A stretch of 64,000 nt of DNA from Roseimarinus sediminis. Lineage in GTDB: Bacteria; Bacteroidota; Bacteroidia; Bacteroidales; Prolixibacteraceae. Positions 51,216-59,658 of the stretch are shown piece by piece (position 1 is the first letter of the stretch; each line of letters opens with the position of its first letter). The stretch spans positions 1-64,000 of the forward strand of contig NZ_JBNPXV010000011.1 in the NCBI RefSeq assembly GCF_050433125.1. Direction: 5' to 3'. Made by a program: the position numbers and the translations under genes. Under the pieces are notes generated by a model that was not told where the DNA came from, did no database searches, and worked only from the letters and a program-made list of their open reading frames with translations.

Positions 51216-52430
51216 CTATTTTATCTCCGATTCTTCTTTCGATTTAAATTCAATATTGCTTTTGCCAATATCTTTTGAGGTAGCGAGCGCTATGCCACGG
51301 TTTCCAAGTTGATCAACGGCATTATAGAAGTGATAAACCATCCCGTCGTATTTGATCACATAAGCCTTGTGTGCAAAAAGGTTGTCGTAACTTTCGGACG
51401 GTTCAATTAAATGCGGCCCGTCCCATTGCGTCCAGTTTTGCAAATCGTACGAGCAGGCAAAACTGTTGTACACCACGGTGCGACCCTCGGGCCAGTATGC
51501 CCTGAAGTAGAACATAACATACACATCACCAATTTTCTGGATCACCGCATCACCTGTAATTCCTTTGTGATGATTCAGTAAAGGATTATTCGCATAACGT
51601 TGCCAGTTCACCATGTCGTCGGAAACGGCCATGCTGATGCGTTCAGCTCCCCTGTTGGGATTAATACTGTCGCCACGTGCATTGTAGTACATCACAAAAG
51701 GATGGCCGGTATGCCTTTCTTTATCCTCGATGATAAAACTTTTGTACATGGTGCTGTTGTCGTACCAACCTGCATCCTCGTCGGTCGACATCAGCACCGG
51801 CTTTTCAAGGCGACTCCATTCGTGCAAGGCTCCGGGATCATTTTTGGTATAAGCCATTCCCAGCGAAAGGAGTCCTTTTTCGTAGCCGCGGGTATTACCG
51901 CCAAAATAACTTATCCAGTAATTATCATCGTATGTGTTTATCGCATAATCGCCTCCCCACTCGTAATCGATTAATGAAGGATATCCGGCCTTTTGGTTCG
52001 AATCCCAGTCGGTGGTATCGGTAAACTGCATAATTTGTCCCTGCACATCCCAATCAATCAGGTTTTCGCTGTGTGCCAGCCAGGTTTCGTAGCCACGACC
52101 GTCGAAAACAATGTAAGTCATTACCCATCGGTCATTGTGCCTGAAAATGGTGGGGCAATCCATTTTATACTTGTTGCTGTCGGGCACCAAAATAAGTCCA
52201 TATTTATGAGGTGTTTTCACCTCTTCATAAATCTCCTGCATCACTTCGGGAGCAACCGTTTTAGGCAGCTCGGCAGTACAGGCTGCAAAAAAGAGAACCA
52301 GTAGAAATAAAATACCCCCTTTAATTCCCCATGAAGAGTGAAAAACACCCCCTTTAGTTCCTCCAAAAGGGGGAAAAGAACCCCCTTTAGTTCCCCCTGA
52401 AGGGGGAAAAAGCTTTGAACTTACTTTCAT
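51216..52430 (-). CDS. GH43/GH32-like beta-propeller lipoprotein with a repeat-expanded signal region
   Basis: About 404 residues. The propeller core runs from KMDCPTIFRHNDRWVMTYIVFDGRGYETWLAHSENLIDWD to ACSYDLQNWTQWDGPHLIEP, with repeated (W/Y)xxxxSxDLxNW blades as in GH43, GH32 and GH117-type glycosidases. An exact family is not assigned; Asp in KMDCPT, Asp in GDAVIQ and a Glu are possible catalytic residues. The lipobox is FFAAC, but the n-region is extended by three 11-residue repeats rich in Gly and Lys (PPSGGTKGGSF, PPFGGTKGGVF, HSSWGIKGGIL) encoded by a 33-bp tandem palindrome. Confidence 0.8.
   Translation of the reverse strand: MKVSSKLFPPSGGTKGGSFPPFGGTKGGVFHSSWGIKGGILFLLVLFFAACTAELPKTVAPEVMQEIYEEVKTPHKYGLILVPDSNKYKMDCPTIFRHNDRWVMTYIVFDGRGYETWLAHSENLIDWDVQGQIMQFTDTTDWDSNQKAGYPSLIDYEWGGDYAINTYDDNYWISYFGGNTRGYEKGLLSLGMAYTKNDPGALHEWSRLEKPVLMSTDEDAGWYDNSTMYKSFIIEDKERHTGHPFVMYYNARGDSINPNRGAERISMAVSDDMVNWQRYANNPLLNHHKGITGDAVIQKIGDVYVMFYFRAYWPEGRTVVYNSFACSYDLQNWTQWDGPHLIEPSESYDNLFAHKAYVIKYDGMVYHFYNAVDQLGNRGIALATSKDIGKSNIEFKSKEESEIK
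52314..52412. repeat. Three in-frame 33-bp copies of a CCCCCTTTAGTTCCCCC-type palindrome
   Basis: Copies at 52314-52346, 52347-52379 and 52380-52412, each beginning ACCCCCTTTA. The copy at 52380 is a good palindrome (CCCCCT...AGGGGG). The copy nearest the hydrophobic core is the most diverged. They lie wholly inside the lipoprotein coding frame. Confidence 0.9.
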
Positions 52431-52502
52431 AATTTCGATCATTTTAATTCAAAATCTCAACTAAATATTGGAGACGAACACTCATAAATTGTGAGTCGAA
52501 AC

Positions 52503-52552
52503 TCGCATCACCCAAAAATCTAACATCTAATATCTATTATCTCATATCTTTT
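52503..52552. repeat. ATCTAAT-type short repeats after the malectin-GH2 gene
   Basis: A run of ATCTAAC, ATCTAAT, ATCTATT, ATCTCAT words directly against the stop codon at 52553. A short inverted pair ACTCA/TGAGT lies just left of it (52468-52484). Confidence 0.5.
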
Positions 52553-55500
52553 TTACTGCACTTTCACCCAGTCGATATAAAGCGGCCCCTTTTCGCGGGG
52601 AGTTATCTTAATGGTATAAGTACCGGCATTGATTACCGTTTGAGTGTTGGTCACATAACTTTTCCAATTGGGCGGTGTAGGCGGAAATACCCACTCGCCC
52701 TTCCACATCAAGCGCCCATCGGCTGCCAGTATTTCAACATCGGCTTCGAGGTTTTTTCCCGCTAAATTGACAAACCGGAATTGCAAGCCATATTTCGAAG
52801 CCAGGCCAACGCTAAACTGCGGACCAATAGCACCCTTTTGATCGGGAACCATCAGCACCTCTTTATCGAGCCAGGTCGTTTTGCGGGCATTGCCAAACAC
52901 CACCCCGTCTTCAGCCTGCCAGGTTTTTGCCGTGCGCATATCGATGGGATCGTCGAGCGTAGTGGCAGGCAAAGCTGCGATAATTGGCACGCTATTTTTA
53001 TTATTCCATTGATAGGGTACTATTTCAAGCACTGAACCGGCATTAAAATCTTTTTGGTATATCGTAAACACCTCTCCTGCGTTGTTCGAAATGTTGCCTT
53101 CCAGTTTCACCCAGTCGGTCAGCCAGGTTGGAAGTTCTTTAACTTCACTGTGAATTCCGGCAAAAACAGTTGCACTGCCATTCAGCTTAACGCTGGCATT
53201 TGTATTATTTACAGCGGAAGTTTGTATCCATTCGGCGCCATACAAAACAGGCAGCAAGCCCGAAAATGCAATCTTATTGTCCGAATATTGCTGATCACCA
53301 GTATTCAGCCAGGTTTTCAGCTTCCAACCTTCGGGAGCTTCCAACCCGGTTAAAAGTCCATCGGAAGCCGGTGCCGGCTGAACCGTTTTGCCGGATGTTG
53401 AAACTGCAATGGCTGAAATCACGGCCTGTCCCGATTTTACCTCGGGGAATGAAATGATCAGTTCTCCATTTTCCACCTCAACGCTTACGGTTTTCTTCAA
53501 CAGTTGATCGTGTCCGGCTTCTTTCCAAATGTCCAAATCGTCAATCACCAACTGATTGTTGACGGCTACATCAAACATGCGCCAGCCATCACAATCAAGA
53601 CCACCACCAGTTCCGTACCAGGGCTCAACAAAGTAAAGTTCAACCTGATACTCGCCATCGGGTATGGGAAAATGGTAAGACAATTTGTGGCGGCCATAAC
53701 GAAACGATTGAATAAGTGGCCAATCTATTGTTCCTTCAACAGGATCGTACGTTTGGCGCTGACTGCCATAAAAGGCAGGCATCCCATCATAATCATCGGT
53801 CCACGAACGCGAGCCCCAACTATGGGAGCTGCTTTGTTTGCGGTCAGCCATCCAAACATTTCCATCGGCATCGGTATAATCGGCACCACCACAGTTTACC
53901 CTGTAAATGTAATTGGCATCATCGCTTGTGAGTGGAGAAATATTTCCAGCCAGCTTTTCAATATCCGGTGCTTCGGGTAAATGATGCAGCATTATGATGT
54001 CGCTTGCCACTTCTTTGCCATCAACATAAGCAACGGCCTTCAAAATATTATACTGAACGTCAATATTGTCGAAGATGAAATGGGTTCCGATTGGTCCGCG
54101 TTGTAGTTTTCCAAGCGGTTCACCATCGACACTGTTGTACAGCTCCACCTCGTCGCAATTTGAATACACGCGAATTCCATCTTTCATACCGGGTTCTATC
54201 CAACGGTCGGGCCAGGTATGCGATGCAATGTAAACCATGGGTTCGGTATCTTTGGGGGCATAATTTGAGCGGAACATGTAGAAAACATCGAGCGGCTCTC
54301 CCCAAATGGTAACTGCCCCTTTGTAGTTGATTGGACCAAGTCTGTCAATATCGCGAAAGCCTTCGCCACTCTGCACCCGGCCGGGATTATCGTGTGAATT
54401 GAACAACCAGTGAAACTGGCCACAACTTTGTTCAGAAGCTTTCACTCCCAAAAATATTTTCGATTCCATCAGCAAAGCCATGCGGTCTTCGCTCCATGGT
54501 CCATCCTGCACAAAGCCACCTTCGGTATGAAAATCGATGCTGCGCCATGCTCCGTATTCACCGTTTAAGAGCTGTTCCGAAAGTTCCTCGTCGTAAATAT
54601 CGGGGTTTCCACCGTAGGTTCCCGACCAGTTTTGAATTACATTCCAATCGGTACCGCTACCCCCGTTACAGGTAGTTACCAGGCGCTGTGATGGTGATGT
54701 AGGATCCAGTTCACGAATCAGTTCGGTACATTCGCGTGCAAAATCTTCGGGCAGTGTACTTTCATTTTCAAGTCCCCACAAAACAACCGAAGGACTGTTG
54801 CGGCGCTCTTTCACCCAGTCGTGCAGCAATTGCTTAAAGTTTTTTCGAAAATCTGGATTGTCGAACCAGATGTGGGCAGTCATTTGTGTCCACCACAACA
54901 TGCCAGTTTTGTCCCACTGCTCGTGGTAACGGAAATTATGGGGCTGGTGGGCATCGCGGAAAGCATTAAAACCCATGGACTGCATCTGCTCAACCCGTGC
55001 CTGAACCTGAACTTCGCTAAAGGCATGTCCCTGCCCCAGCATGTGTTCGTACTCACAGGTTCCGTTGATAAACACCGGTTCATCGTTCAGGTAGAAGCGG
55101 TTGCTGGGGCTTTCGCCAAAGATGTCCCATTTGATGGTTCGGATTCCGTAAGGTGTTTCCAGGCGATCGATGCATTTGCCATCTTGCCAGACTTCGGTAT
55201 TCAGGGTATATAGGTATGGATTTTCGAGCGACCAGAGCGTCGGATTTTTCACCACTGGAAGCTGGCCTTTTAGCGTATCGGTATCACCGGGCGCAATGGT
55301 CGTATATATTTCGGATAAAACGACCGTTTTCCCGTTTTCATTCTTCAGAATATTTTTAATCAAAAGGTCTGCAGCTTCGCTGTGATAGTTCTTAATTTCA
55401 GCGGTGAAATTCAACACGGCCTTTTCGGCATTGGTGCTTTCATCGTTCCATACGTGTACCCCAAAAGGTTCAACCCGTACTTTATTGGTGGCGACAAGAT

Positions 55501-56083
55501 GTACCGGACGGAAAATCCCCATGGGCTGACTGCCTTCGCAAAAGCCCCACTCGGGACTGCAACCCCCACAAACCCATGGAAGGTCGCGTATATTGGCCGG
55601 ATGGTCGGCACGCACGGCCAGAATATTCTCTTGGTCAAGATGAACAAAAGGCGTAATGTCGAGTGTAAAGGTGGTGCGACCACCGGCGTGGTATCCCACC
55701 GAGTCGCCATTGAGCCAGACCGTAGCATACGAGCCAACCCCTTCGAAAAACAAAAAGTATTGCTTATCGACATCGGGATTTTCAACCATAAATTTTTTAC
55801 GATACCAGGCATAGCCATGACGGTTTCCGTGCATTAAGCGGCGGTAACCTCCATAATCGTCCCAGTTATGCGGAACATTTACGTCCAACCATCCATCGGT
55901 GTTGTAAGTTGCTGCTTCGAATCCGTCGTAAGCCTGCTGATCGGAATCATCAGCAATGGTTGACCATCCCTCATTCAGAAGAAGATTGTTTCGCACATCG
56001 TGGTTCTCATGATCCTGTCCGGCAGGCTCACAAGCTACCAAAGTACTAATCAGGACAAAATAGAGCAATTGTAGTTTAGTCAT
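52553..56083 (-). CDS. GH2 enzyme with malectin-like domain, lipoprotein
   Basis: 1176 residues. Lipobox Cys18 (TLVAC). GH2 N-domain with VNVPHNWDDYGGY and a Cys-rich insert WVCGGCSPEWGFCEGSQPMGIFRPV (170-194), barrel with FINGTCEYEHMLGQGHAFS, acid/base Glu441 in WGLENESTLP, nucleophile Glu509 in LLNGEYGAW. A malectin-like carbohydrate-binding domain starts at ~726 (YRVNCGGADYTDADGNVWMADR). The last ~250 residues include two further beta modules, the final one CBM-like (TYTIKITPREKGPLYIDWVKVQ). The substrate is not evident; the GHGFN-type His pattern of LacZ is absent. Confidence 0.9.
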   Translation of the reverse strand: MTKLQLLYFVLISTLVACEPAGQDHENHDVRNNLLLNEGWSTIADDSDQQAYDGFEAATYNTDGWLDVNVPHNWDDYGGYRRLMHGNRHGYAWYRKKFMVENPDVDKQYFLFFEGVGSYATVWLNGDSVGYHAGGRTTFTLDITPFVHLDQENILAVRADHPANIRDLPWVCGGCSPEWGFCEGSQPMGIFRPVHLVATNKVRVEPFGVHVWNDESTNAEKAVLNFTAEIKNYHSEAADLLIKNILKNENGKTVVLSEIYTTIAPGDTDTLKGQLPVVKNPTLWSLENPYLYTLNTEVWQDGKCIDRLETPYGIRTIKWDIFGESPSNRFYLNDEPVFINGTCEYEHMLGQGHAFSEVQVQARVEQMQSMGFNAFRDAHQPHNFRYHEQWDKTGMLWWTQMTAHIWFDNPDFRKNFKQLLHDWVKERRNSPSVVLWGLENESTLPEDFARECTELIRELDPTSPSQRLVTTCNGGSGTDWNVIQNWSGTYGGNPDIYDEELSEQLLNGEYGAWRSIDFHTEGGFVQDGPWSEDRMALLMESKIFLGVKASEQSCGQFHWLFNSHDNPGRVQSGEGFRDIDRLGPINYKGAVTIWGEPLDVFYMFRSNYAPKDTEPMVYIASHTWPDRWIEPGMKDGIRVYSNCDEVELYNSVDGEPLGKLQRGPIGTHFIFDNIDVQYNILKAVAYVDGKEVASDIIMLHHLPEAPDIEKLAGNISPLTSDDANYIYRVNCGGADYTDADGNVWMADRKQSSSHSWGSRSWTDDYDGMPAFYGSQRQTYDPVEGTIDWPLIQSFRYGRHKLSYHFPIPDGEYQVELYFVEPWYGTGGGLDCDGWRMFDVAVNNQLVIDDLDIWKEAGHDQLLKKTVSVEVENGELIISFPEVKSGQAVISAIAVSTSGKTVQPAPASDGLLTGLEAPEGWKLKTWLNTGDQQYSDNKIAFSGLLPVLYGAEWIQTSAVNNTNASVKLNGSATVFAGIHSEVKELPTWLTDWVKLEGNISNNAGEVFTIYQKDFNAGSVLEIVPYQWNNKNSVPIIAALPATTLDDPIDMRTAKTWQAEDGVVFGNARKTTWLDKEVLMVPDQKGAIGPQFSVGLASKYGLQFRFVNLAGKNLEADVEILAADGRLMWKGEWVFPPTPPNWKSYVTNTQTVINAGTYTIKITPREKGPLYIDWVKVQ

Positions 56084-56084
56084 C

Positions 56085-57356
56085 TCAACTATTTATTGTA
56101 ATTGTTTTATTATCAGGAACAAATATTTTCAGTACCAGCCAACATAGCAGGTAGGCAATGCTGGCAATTGCAAATACGCTGTAATAGCTTCCTGTAAATT
56201 CCAAAATTAAACCAACTGCGGCTGAAAAAATTACACCGCCCATGGCACCTGCAAAACCGGAAAGGCCAATAACCGAGCCCACTGCATTTTTAGGATAAAT
56301 ATCGGACACGATGGTGAAGATATTGGCAGCATACCCCTGATGGGCGAAAGTTGCCATGCTTATTAAAATTACGGCTCCCCACATATTGGAAATTCCTGAC
56401 ACAAAAAATACAGGAAGCACCAGAACAGCCATAATCAGGATGGTAAATTTCCGGGCCGAAACCGGTTCCCTTCCTTTTTCAATCAGGCGTGACGACAACC
56501 AGCCACCGAAAACTGAGCCGCCGATTGAAATTACATAAATGGTGATTAAAGGCAAACCAATGTTTGTGAGATCAATGCCGTAGTTTGAATATAGAAATTT
56601 TGGGAGCCAGTACAGAAAAAACCACCATATCGGGTCGGTAACAAACCTTGCCAGGCAAATACCCAGTGTTTGACGATGACGGATAATTTTCTTCCAGGGA
56701 ATCCGTTCCTGCTCGGGCTCACTGCTATCCTGCAGAATATATTCCCTTTCGCTTTTGGTCAGTTTATTGTTTTTCTCGGGTCGTACGTAGAAATAAAGCC
56801 AAAAAACCAACCATATAAAACCCAGTGCACCAGTACTGATGAAAGCCCATTTCCAGCCCCAGGTCAGGGCAATAAGCGGAACAAGCAGGGGCGTAAGAAT
56901 AGCACCAACATTGGTTCCTGAATTAAAAATACCGGTAGCCAGTGCACGTTCTTTTTTGGGAAACCACTCAGCCACCGTTTTAACCGATGCCGGGAAATTG
57001 CCTGATGCACCAATTCCCAGTAGAAAACGCGATGCTGCGAAACCAAAAACAGTGCGGGCCGCAGCATGAACCATGGCCGCAATACTCCATAAAATAACCG
57101 CGAAGGAAAAACCCTTTTTGGTACCAATCCGGTCAAGTATGGTTCCGGTGGTAATCAAACCAATGGCATAAGCCATTTGGAATGCCATAATGATGAAGCC
57201 GTAATCGGATTCGGACCAGTTAAAGGTTTCCTGAAGTTCAGGTGCCAAAATACCGAGCACCTGACGGTCGATGTAGTTAATGGTTGCTGCAAAAAAAAGC
57301 AAAACTACTATGCGCCATCTGTATTTTCCAATTCTTTGTTTTTCTGCTGTAAGCAT
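56085..57356 (-). CDS. MFS transporter of the hexuronate (ACS) family
   Basis: 423 residues, 12 spans. Starts RWRIVVLLFFAATINYIDRQVLGILAPELQ, followed by ETFNWSESDYGFIIMAFQMAYAIGLITTGTILDRIGTKKGF and RFLLGIGASGNFPASVKTVAEWFPKKERALATGIFNSGTNVGAILTPLLVP, the classic anion:cation symporter signature of ExuT-like carriers. It should import galacturonate, glucuronate or a related sugar acid with H+. The one-base gap to the malectin-GH2 gene indicates co-transcription and suggests that this GH2 releases or exposes a uronic acid. Confidence 0.93.
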   Translation of the reverse strand: MLTAEKQRIGKYRWRIVVLLFFAATINYIDRQVLGILAPELQETFNWSESDYGFIIMAFQMAYAIGLITTGTILDRIGTKKGFSFAVILWSIAAMVHAAARTVFGFAASRFLLGIGASGNFPASVKTVAEWFPKKERALATGIFNSGTNVGAILTPLLVPLIALTWGWKWAFISTGALGFIWLVFWLYFYVRPEKNNKLTKSEREYILQDSSEPEQERIPWKKIIRHRQTLGICLARFVTDPIWWFFLYWLPKFLYSNYGIDLTNIGLPLITIYVISIGGSVFGGWLSSRLIEKGREPVSARKFTILIMAVLVLPVFFVSGISNMWGAVILISMATFAHQGYAANIFTIVSDIYPKNAVGSVIGLSGFAGAMGGVIFSAAVGLILEFTGSYYSVFAIASIAYLLCWLVLKIFVPDNKTITINS

Positions 57357-57379
57357 GCTAAATACTAATTGTCATCAAA

Positions 57380-58513
57380 TTAAATGCAGATTTCTTTTAT
57401 TCTTTGATAAGCTGTTTCCTGCTCTTCGGGAGTTTCGCAATAAGTAACCACAATGAGTTTCATACCCGGCACCCACAACCTTTTCACCTGCTGTTCGATG
57501 GTTTCAACATCACCCACAATACGGGCATTTAAAACCACCCCGGTATTGGCAAATGCATGAAAAGCCTCCAGTTTGTCGCTTGCCCCGGGATCGGTTTGTG
57601 GTGAAAAAGCCGCGTCGGCCATTTTCAGTCCTTCGATGTTTAAAACCGCATCAATCCATCCCGACCAATCGCCACAGGAATGAAAAGCAAGGCCTCCATA
57701 AGGATCACAAATTTTCTTAGCTGAAGGAACGGCCAGTGCGGAATATTCGTCGGGTGAAATCATAATGGCATTATCGTCGCTTAAGCCCAGCCCCTTCCAT
57801 TTTACCGATGAAGCAAAACCATGTCCAGGCAGTACCAGTGCATCGCCGATGATTTTTTGCTGCTCCCTGTTAAATTCCAACGAGATATTGGCCAACTTAT
57901 CGAACAGCACTGCAACTTTATCGGGATTCATCAACAACTCAATAAAAAAGTTGTCGAGTGGCAGCAAATTGGTTACAATGTTTAAAGGAGATTGCGAATC
58001 GGTGAACGAAACGGGCAATTTCCCTTTGCTTTGTTCCATGAAATACTCAATCATATTCAGCGTGTGCCGGCCAATACTGGTTTTTGATGCCGTTTGTGCT
58101 TCGTATGCCAGTAATTCATCAAGAGCATGAAAGGTTGGTTTGATGGCCGGTGCATTTCCTTCACTCCACATGTAATCGCTGCCGTATGCACTGGCAATGG
58201 TGCCAATGCCATACCATGGCTCCAGAAAATTGGGTACATCGGCTTTGTATTTCATGCTTTGCGCCAATGCACCAAGCTGTAAGCTGAGTGATCGCTCCAT
58301 GTCGGCGCAGGCATACGAAAAGCATTCGGCAACCCGCATCCTCCGGTAAACCAAAACGCCTGTTTCAGCCTGCCAAAAATCAGCACACGTTTTATTTAAC
58401 GCACCGGCATAGGCTTCATAGGCTTCGAAATCGAATTTTTCGGGAGCCAGGGGTAAAATGCCTGTTGCCTGTGAATCGGCAATTTTTGTATTGAATTTCT
58501 TCATCTGCTTCAA
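57380..58513 (-). CDS. UroD-family protein with HxC motif (57.4 kb copy)
   Basis: 377 residues, cytoplasmic. UroD landmarks: RVAECFSYACADMERSLSLQLG, FTDSQSPLNIVTNLLPLDNFFIELLMNPDKVAVLFDKLANISLEF, MISPDEYSALAVPSAKKICDPYGGLAFHSCGDWSGWIDAVL. The metal ligand pair His278-x-Cys280 is present, but the second distal Cys of MtaA-type enzymes is not (LNARIVGD). C-terminal EEQETAYQRIKEICI closes the barrel. Probably methyl-transfer or decarboxylation of an unknown small molecule. Lies 23 bases before the hexuronate carrier gene. Confidence 0.82.
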   Translation of the reverse strand: MKQMKKFNTKIADSQATGILPLAPEKFDFEAYEAYAGALNKTCADFWQAETGVLVYRRMRVAECFSYACADMERSLSLQLGALAQSMKYKADVPNFLEPWYGIGTIASAYGSDYMWSEGNAPAIKPTFHALDELLAYEAQTASKTSIGRHTLNMIEYFMEQSKGKLPVSFTDSQSPLNIVTNLLPLDNFFIELLMNPDKVAVLFDKLANISLEFNREQQKIIGDALVLPGHGFASSVKWKGLGLSDDNAIMISPDEYSALAVPSAKKICDPYGGLAFHSCGDWSGWIDAVLNIEGLKMADAAFSPQTDPGASDKLEAFHAFANTGVVLNARIVGDVETIEQQVKRLWVPGMKLIVVTYCETPEEQETAYQRIKEICI

Positions 58514-58575
58514 TTGGCGATGACTGCCATCTGGTTTTTAATTTTGTTTGTCGGGTATTCGCCTCTTCGTAAAAT

Positions 58576-59646
58576 CTATGATAACTGATGTATATTCTTC
58601 AGTTCTTCTACCGTTTTAAACAAAGTTTCAATTTTATCGTCCGAAACTTTTTCATCAATATTGATACAGCAAAGGCCGGTGAGTTTCATATTGCCCGAAT
58701 CACCGACCAGTTTGATGATGGTTTCCCTGATTTGCTCTTTCGTCTGATGAATCAGCTCTACCGGACTCAGACGGATATTCAGGAAAGTATCGGGCAGATG
58801 TTGTCTCAACACCGCCAAATCGCCGCCCCATCCTACATCCAGAAAATCGAGCTTTGGGATTTTTGCAAATGCCTCTGCCATGCGATGCGGATCGTTGCCG
58901 CAGTAATGAATCCCGAACGGGCGATGTGTTTTACTCCATTCAACATCAAAAGGCAAAAGGAATTCTTCGTAGTCTTCTTCCGAAATCATGGTATGCGAAC
59001 ATTCAGAATGCAGAAAAACAGCTTCCTTAAAATGCGCCAGCACACGATTTACCGAGATGGAAGTGGATTTGGTTTCGGCTTCTATGTACGATGTAAATTT
59101 CTGAATCACTGAAGCAATCTGACTGAAATAAAGCTTTACCTGCTCAGGATTCATCATCATGTCCATGAAAATCGATTCACCCTTCAAATCCATGGCGAGG
59201 TTCAGTATTCCACCCCAATTGATATCACCACTCAGGTATCCATATTTCTTTTTTAACTGTTCAGCCAGTTCAATTATTTTTTTAAATGAAGAACTCTTAA
59301 ATGCTTGTTCTTCATTAACAAACAGCGCTTCAGCATGTAAAGGAATAACCTGTGGCGGATGCGATTCGAAATAATTCACCTTGCAGCCCAGCATTTCGGA
59401 AAGCACAAAGCCGGCAGCCAGGTGAACAGCGCCAATTTCGGGACGCCGATTAAGATGGTTTTTCCCCAATCCATACTGTCCCCATCGCTGATAAAGTGCT
59501 TTCTCCATGTGCTGCTCAGCTTCAACCCGGCGCACAGGATGGTAAAAGAAATCCTCGTCGAAGGTAATCCTTTCGTTATGGTACCACCATTCAGGTGCCA
59601 GCACAATATCGACCGGCAGTTGATTTTCGGAGTTGCTCAGCTTCAT
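58576..59646 (-). CDS. UroD-family protein with HxC motif (58.6 kb copy)
   Basis: 356 residues, cytoplasmic. Core: SGDINWGGILNLAMDLKGESIFMDMMMNPEQVKLYFSQIASVIQKF, MISEEDYEEFLLPFDVEWSKTHRPFGIHYCGNDPHRMAEAFAKIPKLDFLDVGWGGDLAVLR. The His247-x-Cys249 pair is present and the distal Cys is absent, as in the neighbour at 57380, from which it differs strongly elsewhere. The two are 62 bases apart and could form a heteromer or act on successive intermediates; that is inference. Confidence 0.82.
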   Translation of the reverse strand: MKLSNSENQLPVDIVLAPEWWYHNERITFDEDFFYHPVRRVEAEQHMEKALYQRWGQYGLGKNHLNRRPEIGAVHLAAGFVLSEMLGCKVNYFESHPPQVIPLHAEALFVNEEQAFKSSSFKKIIELAEQLKKKYGYLSGDINWGGILNLAMDLKGESIFMDMMMNPEQVKLYFSQIASVIQKFTSYIEAETKSTSISVNRVLAHFKEAVFLHSECSHTMISEEDYEEFLLPFDVEWSKTHRPFGIHYCGNDPHRMAEAFAKIPKLDFLDVGWGGDLAVLRQHLPDTFLNIRLSPVELIHQTKEQIRETIIKLVGDSGNMKLTGLCCINIDEKVSDDKIETLFKTVEELKNIHQLS

Positions 59647-59658
59647 CGTTTAAGCGAT

